A stretch of 64,000 bases of DNA from the NCBI GenBank assembly GCA_965209045.1, contig CBDBPW010000002.1, positions 1,178,001-1,242,000 of the forward strand. The letters run 5' to 3'. The notes beneath the pieces were generated by a model. That model searched no databases and was not told the DNA's origin. It worked only from the letters and a program-made list of their open reading frames with translations. Shown piece after piece: positions 1-9,422 of this stretch. This stretch comes from JAJEFO01 sp965209045 (GTDB lineage: Bacteria; Pseudomonadota; Alphaproteobacteria; Rhodobacterales; Rhodobacteraceae). Made by a program: the position numbers and the translations under genes. Position 1 is the stretch's first letter. Each line of letters begins with the position of its first letter.

Positions 1-244
1 CGAAAGGCATCAGACGGAAGTTACCGAAACTCGGATATCTCCTGCTTGCCAGAAGAGAGCGAACCGTCCCAGCCGGAATGATCGAGCATCATCTCGGCTC
101 CGTCAATCACGCTACGCACGTTGTGCAAGAGAAACGGCTGATCATCGTCCAGCAGGTACGAGCCACGCAATTCGTTGTCGACGTACAGGTCGATGATGCC
201 CTTGTGCCAGGCTTCCTAACAGACGTTTTCAAGTGGTTCCGGCA

Positions 245-1159
245 TCATTCGGCCCTTGGTTTCGCTGGCAATTCGTTCGTAAGGATTGAAGAGGCCATGG
301 TACCGTCGGTCCTTGATTCTTTCTCGTTTCTAGATTTTAGGAAACCCTCCGTGGCGAGAGCGGCGACTTTCGCTGCGCAGGAGTCAACTGCATCCTTGAA
401 GCGGGGATCCAGATACGCGTGGACCTGACAGAGCGCGGAGATGGATCGATCGACCCGGCATGACTCTTCATCAAGAAACCGACGCCTGACTGAGTCGCCG
501 ACGCGACCAGCGGGCATCTGCCCGGCCAGCATCAGGTACTTGTCAATCACGCGCTCACCGAAGAGGCCGTTGAAATGACGGTCGACGAGCACCTTTTTCA
601 CATCCGCGACGTGCTTGCAGAACCGACGCTCGCACAACTGGCGGTAGAATGCTTCGGCCTGGTTCTCCGCTCCCGTCTCTCGAACCCCGAGCGCCTCGCG
701 CGCAAAGCGGTCGAACATGGTCCATCCGTCCGGCGCGAGGAACCATGTCAGCTTCGTGACGGCTGAGACGATTGGGGCGACCTCCCCATTCGGGGTTTGT
801 TCGTTGTCCCTGAGTTGATTTTCCATCTCGTCTTGGCATTTCTTGGCCAGTTCCCGGGTCGCTTCCCATCTCTTGCAGATCGACAGACCTTTGTGTTTCT
901 TGGCGTCGCTACACAGAATTTCGGCCAGTTTCTTGCCGATCAGGTCATCCTGGTCATTTTCGAGACGCCTGATTCCGCGATTGACATGGTAACGCTTGGC
1001 GATTCTCCGCAAGACTGGTGCCTTCAGCTCAACACCGCCCTTGTGACGGATTTCGTGATAGTCTTCGCTGTCTCCCTGCATCCAGCGAAGGAAATGCTCC
1101 TTGAAGGCGATGCGCAGCAGGCGCTCGCGTTCCTCTGCAGAAAGCTTGTCAATGACCAC
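245..1159 (-). CDS. Hypothetical protein, about 304 aa
   Basis: I do not recognise this gene with confidence. The frame is open to an ATG at 1213, but I prefer the GTG at 1159. It is preceded by a purine-rich AGGGGGG about nine bases upstream, whereas the ATG at 1213 has no Shine-Dalgarno sequence. The protein is charged and soluble-looking, with no signal peptide or membrane segment. Around the middle lies SAVTKLTWFLAPDGW followed by FDRFAREALG. That resembles the S-K-x-L-W-F...P...D-x-x-(V/A)-R-x-x-L signature I associate with OGG-like DNA glycosylase-fold and related uncharacterised proteins, but this is only a weak resemblance. Codon use and composition look natural. No operon partner is visible on either side. 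Confidence 0.6.
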   Translation of the reverse strand: MVIDKLSAEERERLLRIAFKEHFLRWMQGDSEDYHEIRHKGGVELKAPVLRRIAKRYHVNRGIRRLENDQDDLIGKKLAEILCSDAKKHKGLSICKRWEATRELAKKCQDEMENQLRDNEQTPNGEVAPIVSAVTKLTWFLAPDGWTMFDRFAREALGVRETGAENQAEAFYRQLCERRFCKHVADVKKVLVDRHFNGLFGERVIDKYLMLAGQMPAGRVGDSVRRRFLDEESCRVDRSISALCQVHAYLDPRFKDAVDSCAAKVAALATEGFLKSRNEKESRTDGTMASSILTNELPAKPRAE

Positions 1160-1213
1160 TTTGTCGTTCCCCCCTGCCGCCGAACTGGACTCGCTTCGTG
1201 TCCACGGACGCAT

Positions 1214-2387
1214 CGTTAGCGGTCGCGCAGAAGCGGATCAAGGCCGCGATTCGGGCACTTCGATGGCAGCGGTTCGCGTCGGGCGGGATGCGTTCGCTTG
1301 CAGGCCAGGGACACGGCGATGGATGATGGCGGGTGTTCAGGCGTGAGCCGGAAGGTCAGTTCCGATGGACATCCTCCATCCCAGGCCGGAAGTCTGTGCG
1401 AATGCCAGGATCCGTAGAAGGTCATGTTGCCGCGACCACGCCGGAGACCGGATGAATTCCCGCCGACGGGCTATCCCTGCCGGGTCAACGCGTTGGCGCG
1501 GCTCGGCGTCACGCCTGCATGACCAGCATGCACCCGTGCACGGTGGCGGGTCTTGCCGTCGTGCGGTCGTTCAGGAAGCGAACATGCAACCCGGTGAGTT
1601 CGGGCCCGACATGAAACTGGTTCGCGCGCATGGTCCTGCCGTCCCAGCTCCAGACCCGGTTTGCGCCGGAGATGCTGAAGCTTAAGTTCCGTCGGTGAGC
1701 CGACAATGGCGACCATGCCTGTGGAGGCCCATAGGGTGCCGGTCAGCTTCGCCGTTGGTGCGCAGGTCGGGCCGACCGTGAGGTCGCGGCATTCCCAAAT
1801 CTCCGTTCAGCGGTCGCCGGCATGTCTTGCGGCTGTCACGGTCACGCCCGCGTCGACGTCAGTGCATCCGGTCGTGGCAAGCACGGCGGCTGCCTCGGCG
1901 ATGCACTGCACACGCGTCGTCTGGATCCTTTGGCACGGTGCCGGCTCGCCGCCGCAATGCCGCCTAACAGGCGGAAAAGTCAACCAGTGAGCGCGCCTGC
2001 CTTGACGGCAGTTCGTCGGCACCGCGCGAACGCCTTCCGGACGGTTCCGCCCCTTTGGAACGGCAGAAAACTCGCGGACAGGATCGCGTCTCGCTTCCGG
2101 GCTGGCGTCCCCGCATACGAACCTGCAGGGATGAGACTGGGTGGCTTCATGCAGATCGATGATGCTTGGATCACGCAATTCGCGCGAATTCGGCCGGCTT
2201 CCCGTCAGAGGACCTGGCGACTCTCATCGGGAATGCCGACATCACGACTCGTCGCACGAGCCGTCGGCTCGGAGCGCTTTGGCCCGCGTGGTCCTGCGCG
2301 GCGCGGGCGTTCGCGGCGGCCCTTTCGAAGTGCGTTCCTCGGCGATTTCAGGTGGTTCAGGCAGGAATTCCTGGCTGAAGGGAGGGG
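1214..2387. other. Region with no supportable gene
   Basis: Several short open frames exist on both strands here, but they overlap each other, lack ribosome binding sites and have arginine- and serine-rich translations typical of GC-rich non-coding DNA. A minus-strand stretch near 1509-1706 has a more natural composition (contains WDGRTMRANQFHVG) and may be the tail of a decayed gene, but I cannot name it. Confidence 0.5.
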
Positions 2388-2825
2388 TGCTCCAGAGAAC
2401 CCCCGGGGAACGGGAGAGGTTCTCCAGGAAACCGTGGCAAAAATTAGGGTGTGAGTTCAGACAGTTGCATGCGGTTCTCCGGAGAGTCTACTCTGTCCAA
2501 CAACCTTGGGACCGCGTTTGGCCGCGAAAGCCGCCAAGAGACCGGACAAGTGCAGACAGGGCACATCCTGCATCAGCGATGCGTGGGGTGTGAAGAGCAG
2601 CGCCGCTCGGGCGGTCAGTCGGCAATTGCCGTCAGCTTCATCGATTCGGGGTCAAAAGCCGTTCAGGATCAATGCTCTAGCCCGAGCGGCGCATGAGCGA
2701 CAGTGCCCGAAAGGGCCTGTCGCGAGGTCCGGGCCGAAAGTCCGGACTCCAGGAAGATCGCACGAGGGGGGTCGCTTGGCCTCGTGTGTCGCGGTTCTCC
2801 AGAGAGTCGCGGCGGTTCTCTGGAG
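2388..2825. repeat. Dispersed GGTTCTCC(A/G)GAGAG motif and hairpin
   Basis: The motif GGTTCTCC followed by AG or GG and GAGAG recurs near 2415, 2471 and 2795. Its inverted form GTGCTCCAGAGAACC lies at about 2388, matching GGTTCTCTGGAGCA near 2815. The copies at 2797-2805 and 2817-2825 form a stem (CTCCAGAGA / TCTCTGGAG) with an 11-base loop. No gene is supportable in this interval. The role is unknown; binding sites or the scars of small elements are possible. Confidence 0.5.
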
Positions 2826-2832
2826 CATACAC

Positions 2833-2854
2833 GCGCATTGCGCACGCAATGCGC
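2833..2854. repeat. Perfect inverted repeat, 10-bp arms
   Basis: GCGCATTGCG at 2833-2842 and CGCAATGCGC at 2845-2854 are exact reverse complements separated by CA. A similar CGCGCAATGCGCG palindrome sits near 2915. No gene flanks it, so the function is unknown. Confidence 0.7.
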
Positions 2855-3411
2855 GGGCCCGGATTCGGCGCTTCGGCGATCATGCCGGGGCGCTTCCCTG
2901 GCGTCGCATGTCCCTCGCGCAATGCGCGAAAACACGCAAAAAACACGGCAAACATGCTCCAAACGCGCCTCGGGACCGACAGGTTGACGCGAATTCGGAG
3001 CGGATGTGAAGCTGCTGCGGAGGTGTCCGGATTCCCGAACGCTATGTCGTCCGGGCCGACGACGGAATGGCGCCGTCGCGATGTCGCATTCGGGCGCATT
3101 GGCGCGCACTGCCGCAGACCTGACCGGGCGATCGTCGCAGCCGGGTCGCGATGCAGTCGAGCGCAGCGAGACGACGGGCGTGTCGTTGGCGCCGCGCGGG
3201 ACCGGGTTCGCGCTGCCGGCGATCCAGTGCAGACAATTTCCGGCACGAGCCAGATCATTGGTGTGCGTGTCGCTGCCGGCATCTCGCGACGGCCGTGGCC
3301 GCAGACGTGCATTGGCAAGTGCGCCGGGGTCGGCGCAGTCGCTGGCGCGCTCGTGACGGGCGTGGTGCGGATGCACGCGCCTGAATTTTGGAACGCGATG
3401 TCGGCGAAGCC

Positions 3412-4515
3412 GACGGCGGACGCGCGCCAGCGCGATGCCGAGACGACGTCCCTGGGGCTGGCGAAGGCCGGCGCGCGTGCTGCCGCGGAATCGTCCGCGC
3501 CAAGGCGGATGCGCGCCAGCGCGACGCCGAGGCGAGGCGTCCGCCGCGAGCGTGGTCATGATCGAGGAAGCAGGAGGTGGCCGAGAGAATCGAGGCCACG
3601 GTGCGGAGGAAGGCGGGCGCGGCGACCGGCGCAGCCGGAGCAGGCGCCGCCGTGACATGTCCAGGTCGAGGGCCGGCCCGCGCATGGCTGCGGGACGATG
3701 CGGTCGAGCGGCGGCGAAGCCGCGCGATGACCGCGAGTCCGTACGGGACGGAGGCACTCTGCGGACGATCACGCGATCTCCGCGAGCACGGTGGCCGAAT
3801 TCTTCGCATTGAGACCGGCCGCTTCGTGATGGACCACGGCTGCCGCGTGCACATGCGGATTGGCAAGGCGATGACTTGCTCTCGGAGAAAGTCATGGACG
3901 GCGCAGCCGTCGACAGGGACGATGGCGGATGCGTGCCAGCGCGACGCCGAGTCGAGGTGCGCTGCGCGAGCGACAGCGAGCGCGGCAACCGGTGGCTGCA
4001 GGAGGTGGCCGAGAGAATCGAGGCCACGGTGCGGAGGAAGGCGGGCGCGGCGACCGGCGCAGCCGGAGCAGGCGCCGCCGTGACATGCCGCGGTCGAAGT
4101 CCGGTCCCGGCATGGTGCCGGGACGATGCGGTCGAGCGGCGGCGAAGCCGCGCGAGGACCGCGAGTCCGCTCGGGACGAGGCGTTCTGCGGACGATCGCA
4201 CGATCTCGGAGAGGACGGCGTCCAGGATCTTCGCATCCGGACAGGCCGCTTCGTGACTGACCGTGGCTGCGGCGTGTCCGTGCGCATGGTCGAGGCGATG
4301 ACCCGCTCTCGGAGAGAATCCTGGACGGCGCAGCCATCGACAGAGACGATGGCGGACGCGCGCCAGCGCGACGCCGAGTCGACCGGTCCGGCGCGAGCGA
4401 CAGCGAGTGCGGCAACCTGCGGATCCGGAAAGTTGGCCGAGAGAATCGAGGCCACGGGCGCGGTGCGCAACGCGCGCCAGCCCGGCGACCGGCGAAGCCC
4501 GAGCCGTCCCCGGCG
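3412..4515. repeat. Degenerate tandem repeat with 428-bp period
   Basis: A block beginning CAGGAGGTGGCCGAGAGAAT at 3571 recurs at 3999, and its TGGCCGAGAGAATCG core recurs again near 4434, so the spacing is 428 bases twice. Between copies the sequence is clearly homologous: GATGCGGTCGAGCGGCGGCG near 3697 and 4127, and GATGGCGGA(T/C)GCG near 3921 and 4348. The first ~90 bases of the 3571 and 3999 copies are essentially identical, while other parts have diverged. A weaker earlier unit starts near 3412-3500. Long open frames cross this region on both strands, but none has a recognisable product or a ribosome binding site. I therefore read them as by-products of high GC content. Confidence 0.7.
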
Positions 4516-4634
4516 CCGGATCCCTTCCGTACAAAAATGAGCGGGCCGCGCCCCGCCCCATGCCGGAGCGGCGACGCGGCCCGCGAGGGCGGCGACCTAT
4601 GCCGGGCCGAACTTCGTAATGCCGCGTTGAATGC

Positions 4635-4698
4635 AATGCCGAGCGATCGGCGGGAGCCCGTGTGTTGCCAGGGTTTTCCTGCCGTTTCGCTCGGCATT
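4635..4698. repeat. RIT-type end: inverted arms around a 42-bp spacer
   Basis: AATGCCGAGCG at 4635-4645 and CGCTCGGCATT at 4688-4698 are perfect inverted 11-mers separated by 42 bases. They lie just after the stop of the gene at 4710-5705. The same arms border the complete RIT element nearby (5805-5873 and 9428-9496), but the spacer sequence here is different. That is the pattern expected of a recombinase-bound end or att site. Confidence 0.65.
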
Positions 4699-4709
4699 AC
4701 TCCCGACGG

Positions 4710-5705
4710 TCACTTGCCTTCCAGGATCTTCATCAGGCTGTCCTTCACGCCCTTGAAGCTCCCCCGCCGGATGGAGGGCGGCGCATGGGCTTCAAGGATG
4801 TCCATCTTCTCGGCAGGACACGCCTTGAGATAGTCTTCGGTGGTCCTGACGTCGGCGTGACCGAGCCACAGCGAGACCTTGCGCGGGTCCCCCCGGTTGG
4901 CATGCAGTACGCTCATTGCCGTCGCGTGGCGCAGCACATGCGGGGTCACACGCTTGCCCGCCAACGACGGAGCCTCCAGGACCGCCGTGGCGACATGCCG
5001 GTCGAGAATGTAGGCAAAGCCGTCCGTGCTCAACGCCCGTCCGCGGGCGCTCAGGAAAAGGTAGCGGTTGTTGACCGGAGGCCGGACATCGAGCCACTCG
5101 TTCAGGGCGATCCGCGTTTCCTTCCAGAGCGGCAGTTCGCGCTCGCGCCGCCCCTTGCCCATGATGCGGACGGTCTCGAACTGCGGGCCCGGCAGGCTGT
5201 CGAGGGTGAGCCCGGTCAGTTCCGACACCCGGAGCCCGGCCGCGAAGCACAGGTGCATCATTGCGCGGTCGCGCAGTCCTGCCACGGTCCCGGTGTCCGG
5301 CGCATCCAGAATCGCCTGCATCTCCGTCCGGTCGAGCCAGTCGATCAGGGGCTTGTCGACGCGCTTCATTGGAATCGCGCGCACCTGCAACGCCAGATCG
5401 AGGCACTCCGGCACACGGTACTCCAGGTAGCGGAAGAACGACTTTATGGCGGCAAGACGATTGTTGCGGGTGGTGACGCCGTTCCCGCGTTCGCTTTCCA
5501 GGGAGTCGAGGAATGCCAGAACGAGCGTGGCCGTGAAGTGCTCGATCTTCAGTGTGCAGGGACGGGTCTTGACCCGTTCGGCAGCGTAGGGGACGAGCAG
5601 CCGGAAGCATTCCTTGTAGCTCTGCACGGTATGGCGGCTCAAGCGGCGCTCGACAGGAAGGTGCTCCCGCAGGAAGGCCGCTAGGTGGGGGGCAAGATCA
5701 GTCAT
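4710..5705 (-). CDS. Tyrosine recombinase, RIT gene C type (remnant copy 1)
   Basis: This is a 331-aa phage-integrase-family recombinase. An N-terminal SAM-like DNA-binding domain covers residues 1-100 and the catalytic domain covers about 120-310. Catalytic residues are visible: Arg in GLRVSELTG, Lys in MGKGRRERELPL, HVLRH (His about 256, Arg about 259), His in WLGHADV (about 283) and Tyr in TTEDYL (about 292). It is about 90% identical by eye to the gene at 5883-6878. The start ATG at 5705 overlaps by four bases (ATGA) the stop of a truncated gene-B tail, as in an intact trio. Genes A and most of B are missing, so this is the surviving third gene of an older RIT element. Confidence 0.9.
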   Translation of the reverse strand: MTDLAPHLAAFLREHLPVERRLSRHTVQSYKECFRLLVPYAAERVKTRPCTLKIEHFTATLVLAFLDSLESERGNGVTTRNNRLAAIKSFFRYLEYRVPECLDLALQVRAIPMKRVDKPLIDWLDRTEMQAILDAPDTGTVAGLRDRAMMHLCFAAGLRVSELTGLTLDSLPGPQFETVRIMGKGRRERELPLWKETRIALNEWLDVRPPVNNRYLFLSARGRALSTDGFAYILDRHVATAVLEAPSLAGKRVTPHVLRHATAMSVLHANRGDPRKVSLWLGHADVRTTEDYLKACPAEKMDILEAHAPPSIRRGSFKGVKDSLMKILEGK

Positions 5706-5793
5706 CGGACCCTCCGCCAAGGAATGTGCGCTCCGTGGCCTCGGCAATGCCTCGCAGGAGTTCAGGGGTCGCCTCCAGATACCAGTAGGAATG
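5702..5793 (-). pseudogene. RIT gene B, C-terminal remnant (copy 1)
   Basis: The minus strand reads YWYLEATPELLRGIAEATER and ends in a stop overlapping the next gene by ATGA. This matches the last ~29 residues of the intact gene B at 6871-7803. Upstream the homology stops abruptly at the 90-bp inverted repeat of the complete RIT element. Only the catalytic-tyrosine segment survives. Confidence 0.8.
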
Positions 5794-5878
5794 CCGACAA
5801 TCCGGTAATGCCGAGCGAGGCGTGACGGAGCGTTGAATCAAAGGGGCTCAGGGCCGCTTTCGCTCGGCATTACTCCCG
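5789..5878. repeat. RIT terminal inverted repeat, gene-C end
   Basis: This is the reverse complement of 9423-9512 with one mismatch. Internally it contains perfect 13-bp inverted arms, GTAATGCCGAGCG at 5805-5817 and CGCTCGGCATTAC at 5861-5873, around a 43-base spacer. The inner edge lies a few bases from the stop codon of gene C. Confidence 0.9.
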
Positions 5879-5882
5879 ACGG

Positions 5883-6878
5883 TCACTTGCCTTCCAGGAC
5901 CTTCATCAGGCTGTCCTTCACGCCCTTGAAGCTCCCCCGCCGGATGGAGGGCGGCGCATGGGCTTCAAGGATTTCCATCTTCTCGGCAGGACACGCCCTG
6001 AGATAGTCTTCGGTGGTCCTGACATCGGCATGGCCGAGCCACAGCGAGACCTTGCGCGGGTCTCCCCGACAGGCATGCAGGACGCTCATTGCCGTTGCGT
6101 GGCGCAGCACATGCGGGGTCACCCGCTTGCCCGCCAGCGACGGAGTCTCCAGGACCGCCTTGGCGACATGCCGGTCGAGAATGTAGGCAAAGCCGTCCGT
6201 GCTCAACGCCCGTCCGCGGGCGCTCAGGAACAGGTAGCGGTTGTTGACCGCAGGCCGGACATCGAGCCATTCGTTCAGGGCGGTCCGCGTTTCCTTCCAG
6301 AGCGGCAGTTCGCGCTCGCGCCGCCCCTTGCCCATGACGCGGACGGTCTCGAGCTGCGGACCCGACAGGCTGTCGAGCGTGAGCCCGGTCAGCTCCGACA
6401 CCCGGAGCCCGGCCGCGAAGCACAGGTGCATCATTGCGCGGTCGCGCAGTCCTGCCACGGTCCCGGTGTCCGGTGCATCCAGGATCGCCTGCATCTCCGT
6501 CCGGTCGAGCCAGTCGATCAGGGGCCTGTCGGCGCGCTTCTGCGGAATCGCGCGCACCTGCAACGCCAGATCGAGGCACTCCGGGACACGGTACTCCAGG
6601 TAGCGAAAAAAAGACTTTATCGCGGCGAGACGATTGTTGCGGGTGCTGACGCCGTTTCCGCGTTCGCTTTCCAGGAAGTCGAGGAAAGCCAGAACGAGCG
6701 CGGCCGTAAGGTGCTCGATCTTCAGTGTGCAGGGACGGGTCTTGACCCGTTTGGCAGCGTAGGGGACGAGCAGCCGGAAGCATTCCCTGTAGCTCTGCAC
6801 GGTATGGCGGCTGAAGCGCCGCTCGACAGGAAGGTGCTCCAGCAGGAAGGCCGTGAGGTGGGGGGCAAGATCAGTCAT
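5883..6878 (-). CDS. Tyrosine recombinase, RIT gene C
   Basis: This 331-aa integrase-family recombinase is the last gene of the trio. Catalytic signatures are complete: Arg in GLRVSELTG, Lys in MGKGRRERELPL, HVLRH, WLGHADV and the nucleophile Tyr in TTEDYL. The start ATG at 6878 overlaps the end of gene B by eight bases, implying translational coupling. The N-terminal half (MTDLAPHLTAFLLEHLPVER) is the SAM-like core-binding domain. It is a close paralogue of the gene at 4710-5705 and a more distant one of 9594-10592. It should act with genes A and B in strand exchange at the RIT ends; the division of labour among the three is not evident from sequence. Confidence 0.92.
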   Translation of the reverse strand: MTDLAPHLTAFLLEHLPVERRFSRHTVQSYRECFRLLVPYAAKRVKTRPCTLKIEHLTAALVLAFLDFLESERGNGVSTRNNRLAAIKSFFRYLEYRVPECLDLALQVRAIPQKRADRPLIDWLDRTEMQAILDAPDTGTVAGLRDRAMMHLCFAAGLRVSELTGLTLDSLSGPQLETVRVMGKGRRERELPLWKETRTALNEWLDVRPAVNNRYLFLSARGRALSTDGFAYILDRHVAKAVLETPSLAGKRVTPHVLRHATAMSVLHACRGDPRKVSLWLGHADVRTTEDYLRACPAEKMEILEAHAPPSIRRGSFKGVKDSLMKVLEGK

Positions 6879-7803
6879 CGGCCCCTCCGTTCACGAATGC
6901 GCGCTCCGTGGCCTCGGCAATGCCGCGCAGAAGGACAGGGGTCGCCTCCAGGTACCAGAACGTGCTCATGAGTTCAGCATGGCCAAGCGTGGTGGAGAGG
7001 GCGAGCATGTGACGCCCGGGTCGGGCGCCGGGCGGCATGTTCTCAAGGGACCTGACGGCAAAGGCGTGCCGCAGCGAGTGCGGGGTCGGTCCGCGTCTTT
7101 CGCCGGGCTTTCGAAGGCCTGCCCGTTCCGCAAGCTCGCGGAACACGACGTCCGCGTGTTCGCGTTGGGGAGGTCGGCCGGTCGCGATCACGAACAGATG
7201 CCGGTCCGGAGTCCTCTCCCTGAGACGTGCCGCCAGGTAGAGATCCAGGGCCTCCCGGCTCGTGGGGTGCAGCACGACCAGCCTTGTCTTCCCGAACTTC
7301 GTGTCCCGGATGACGAGACCGTCATCGGTGACGTCCTCCAGCGTCAATGCGAGCGCCTCTCCGATGCGCAGGCCGGTCGAGGCCATGAGACCGAACAAGT
7401 AGTGCCAGGTCAGCGGCGCGATGGTCCCGGCCGGACCCCGGGACAGCGCCGCGTCCAGCAGCTTCCGGATGTCCGGAACCGGCATCGGGAAGGGTCGCGG
7501 TCTCCACGAGGGCCGGCGGCCCAGCGCATCGCGATGCGGCACTTCGTGGCGTTCGTCCTCTGCGTGCAGCCAAAGGGCGAAGTCGTGCACGAAGCGCAGC
7601 AGCCTGATCTTCGTCGTCGAGGATGCCGTCCTTGACGACGATGCCCATTCGAGCACGGTCGCGGCCCGGATGAAGGTCTCGCCCCGGGCCTCGGCGAAGC
7701 GCGCGAACCTCTTGAGAATCCGTTCGTTCTGCGTGAACCGGTAGCCGAGCGCCTGCTTCGTCTCGACGAAGCGGGCGACATTGTCGCTGATGCTGGCGGT
7801 CAT
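6871..7803 (-). CDS. Tyrosine recombinase, RIT gene B
   Basis: This 310-aa protein is the middle gene of the trio. The catalytic domain shows Arg in GLRIGEALAL, Lys in TKFGKTRLVVLHP, HSLRH (His about 242, Arg about 245), TLGHAEL (His about 275) and the nucleophilic Tyr in FWYLEATP (about 284). Its ATG at 7803 overlaps the stop of gene A by ATGA, and its own stop lies inside the start of gene C. The last ~30 residues containing the catalytic tyrosine are the only part of gene B preserved in the two flanking RIT remnants. Confidence 0.92.
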   Translation of the reverse strand: MTASISDNVARFVETKQALGYRFTQNERILKRFARFAEARGETFIRAATVLEWASSSRTASSTTKIRLLRFVHDFALWLHAEDERHEVPHRDALGRRPSWRPRPFPMPVPDIRKLLDAALSRGPAGTIAPLTWHYLFGLMASTGLRIGEALALTLEDVTDDGLVIRDTKFGKTRLVVLHPTSREALDLYLAARLRERTPDRHLFVIATGRPPQREHADVVFRELAERAGLRKPGERRGPTPHSLRHAFAVRSLENMPPGARPGRHMLALSTTLGHAELMSTFWYLEATPVLLRGIAEATERAFVNGGADD

Positions 7804-9371
7804 CGTGCGCTCCCCCCGATCCAGGGTTGGGCAACCTCCTGCAGCATGACCGTGTCCGTCTTGGCATAGATCGCGGTGGTGCCCGGCGAGGCGTGACGCA
7901 GAAGGGCCTGGATGACATCGAGATCGGCCCCCGACCGGAGCAGGCCGGTGGCCTGGCTGTGGCGAAACACGTGCGCCCCGCGTCCCGCGAGGGTCGTGAC
8001 GCCGGCACGGTCGAGCGCGCGCTTCGCAACGCCACTGACAGTGCTTGGAGCCGCGAGGGCGCGCGCCGGGGCCATGGCGCGCAGGAACACCTTGTCTTCA
8101 TCGGTCGCCGGCCTTGCCTTGGCGATGTAGGCATGCAGGGCGTCGCCAACATCCTGCGGCAGCGGGAGTGCCGCTTGCCGACGCGACTTTCCGGCGACAC
8201 GGATCTCGGCCCTGTCCCAGTCGATGTCCCCGAGGCGCAGGGCGGCAACGTCACCCGCCCGCAGCGCGAGCCGGGCGAGCAGAAGCAGGATCGCCCGGTC
8301 GCGCAGGCCGGCCGGATTCCCGCCGCAGCTGGCGATGGCACGCTCGACGTCGTCGGGCGGGATGTGCCGTGGCAGGCCGGACAGGCGCCGTTGGGCCGCC
8401 GACGGCACGGCCGCGACCAGCGTGGCGGGCACGCTGTCCTCCGAGACCAGGAACCGGAGATACATGCGCACGGAGGTCGCCAGATGCTGGGCGGTGCTGT
8501 GCGACCAGGGCCGCATCGCGTCGAGCAGTGCGCACCGGATCAGCGATGCGTCATATGTGCCTGGATCGTCCCCAAGCGCGGGCAGCATTCGCGTGATTGC
8601 CCGGACATGCTGGCGTATGCTCCTCGGCGCGATGCCGCGATGGCGCTCAAGCCAGAGGGCGAACCGCTCGAGCCTTGCGGGCAGCGCCGGCTCGAGCGGA
8701 ACGGGCTCCAGCGGGGCGATCCGTCCGATCGAGACGAGATGCCTGAGGAAACCGCGCAGCTGGCCATGGCAGGCTTCCGTGCCCCGCTTCCGGCGGCTGC
8801 TGTACAGTCCGGGGATCGAGCAGACGAATTCCTTGTTCAGGTACTGCGTGAAGACATCCGGTGTCAGGTCCCGGAGCCGGATGCGGGACAGATGCAGCCA
8901 GACGATGAAACCGGTGCATGCGTAGCGGAAGGACTTGACGCTGTTGGCCGTATAGCCTTCGTCGCCCAAGCCGGCGAGGAACGCATCCAGCAGACGCAGG
9001 TTGTCTTCCAGTTCGCCGGTTGTCTCGATGTGTCCCGCACTCTCGAGGAAACGGACGAACCACATGAGTTCGGCCGACGTGCGGCGCCTGTTCCAACGCC
9101 TGACACGGACGGACGCACAGGACGCACCGCAACGACATTCGTGCTGCAGGAAACGCTGGATGATCGAGCCGTCGACCGCCCGCAGCTCGATCCCGGCGAG
9201 GCTGAGCCAGATCAGGAAGTGACGGGCTGTGCACCGGTAGTTGTCGAGCCGGCTCTCCGAGAGCTTTCCCTCGCGCTGACGCCGACGCTCGTCGGCGAAG
9301 GAACGGGAGAGGCCGTCGAACTCGGCCAGAAGGGTCTCCGCAAGGGCGCGGCACTTGGATGTTGCAGGCAT
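7800..9371 (-). CDS. Tyrosine recombinase, RIT gene A (long form)
   Basis: This 523-aa protein is the first gene of the trio and considerably longer than B and C. It has an extended N-terminal region of about 200 residues that includes a Cys/His-containing segment (HECRCGASC) before a second SAM-like domain (about 215-310) and the C-terminal catalytic domain. Catalytic residues visible are Arg in ARLALRAGDVAAL, Lys in AGKSRRQAALPL, HVFRH (about 467-471), His in LLRHASPGTT (about 493) and Tyr in TAIYAKTD (about 502). The Cys/His cluster could bind a metal, which is inference. It ends by ATGA overlap with gene B. Confidence 0.9.
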   Translation of the reverse strand: MPATSKCRALAETLLAEFDGLSRSFADERRRQREGKLSESRLDNYRCTARHFLIWLSLAGIELRAVDGSIIQRFLQHECRCGASCASVRVRRWNRRRTSAELMWFVRFLESAGHIETTGELEDNLRLLDAFLAGLGDEGYTANSVKSFRYACTGFIVWLHLSRIRLRDLTPDVFTQYLNKEFVCSIPGLYSSRRKRGTEACHGQLRGFLRHLVSIGRIAPLEPVPLEPALPARLERFALWLERHRGIAPRSIRQHVRAITRMLPALGDDPGTYDASLIRCALLDAMRPWSHSTAQHLATSVRMYLRFLVSEDSVPATLVAAVPSAAQRRLSGLPRHIPPDDVERAIASCGGNPAGLRDRAILLLLARLALRAGDVAALRLGDIDWDRAEIRVAGKSRRQAALPLPQDVGDALHAYIAKARPATDEDKVFLRAMAPARALAAPSTVSGVAKRALDRAGVTTLAGRGAHVFRHSQATGLLRSGADLDVIQALLRHASPGTTAIYAKTDTVMLQEVAQPWIGGSAR

Positions 9372-9422
9372 TGCATGCTCTCCGTTTGTTGAGTGAGAGC
9401 CGTACCCTGCCCGGAATCGCTG

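Noticed and set aside
1807..2655. Candidate small genes on both strands
   Set aside because: They overlap one another, contain no conserved motifs and have no upstream ribosome binding sites.
2669..4697. Long open frames on both strands across the 428-bp repeat
   Set aside because: Competing frames all have Arg/Ser/Pro-rich translations with no recognisable motif, and stop-free length is expected at this GC content.
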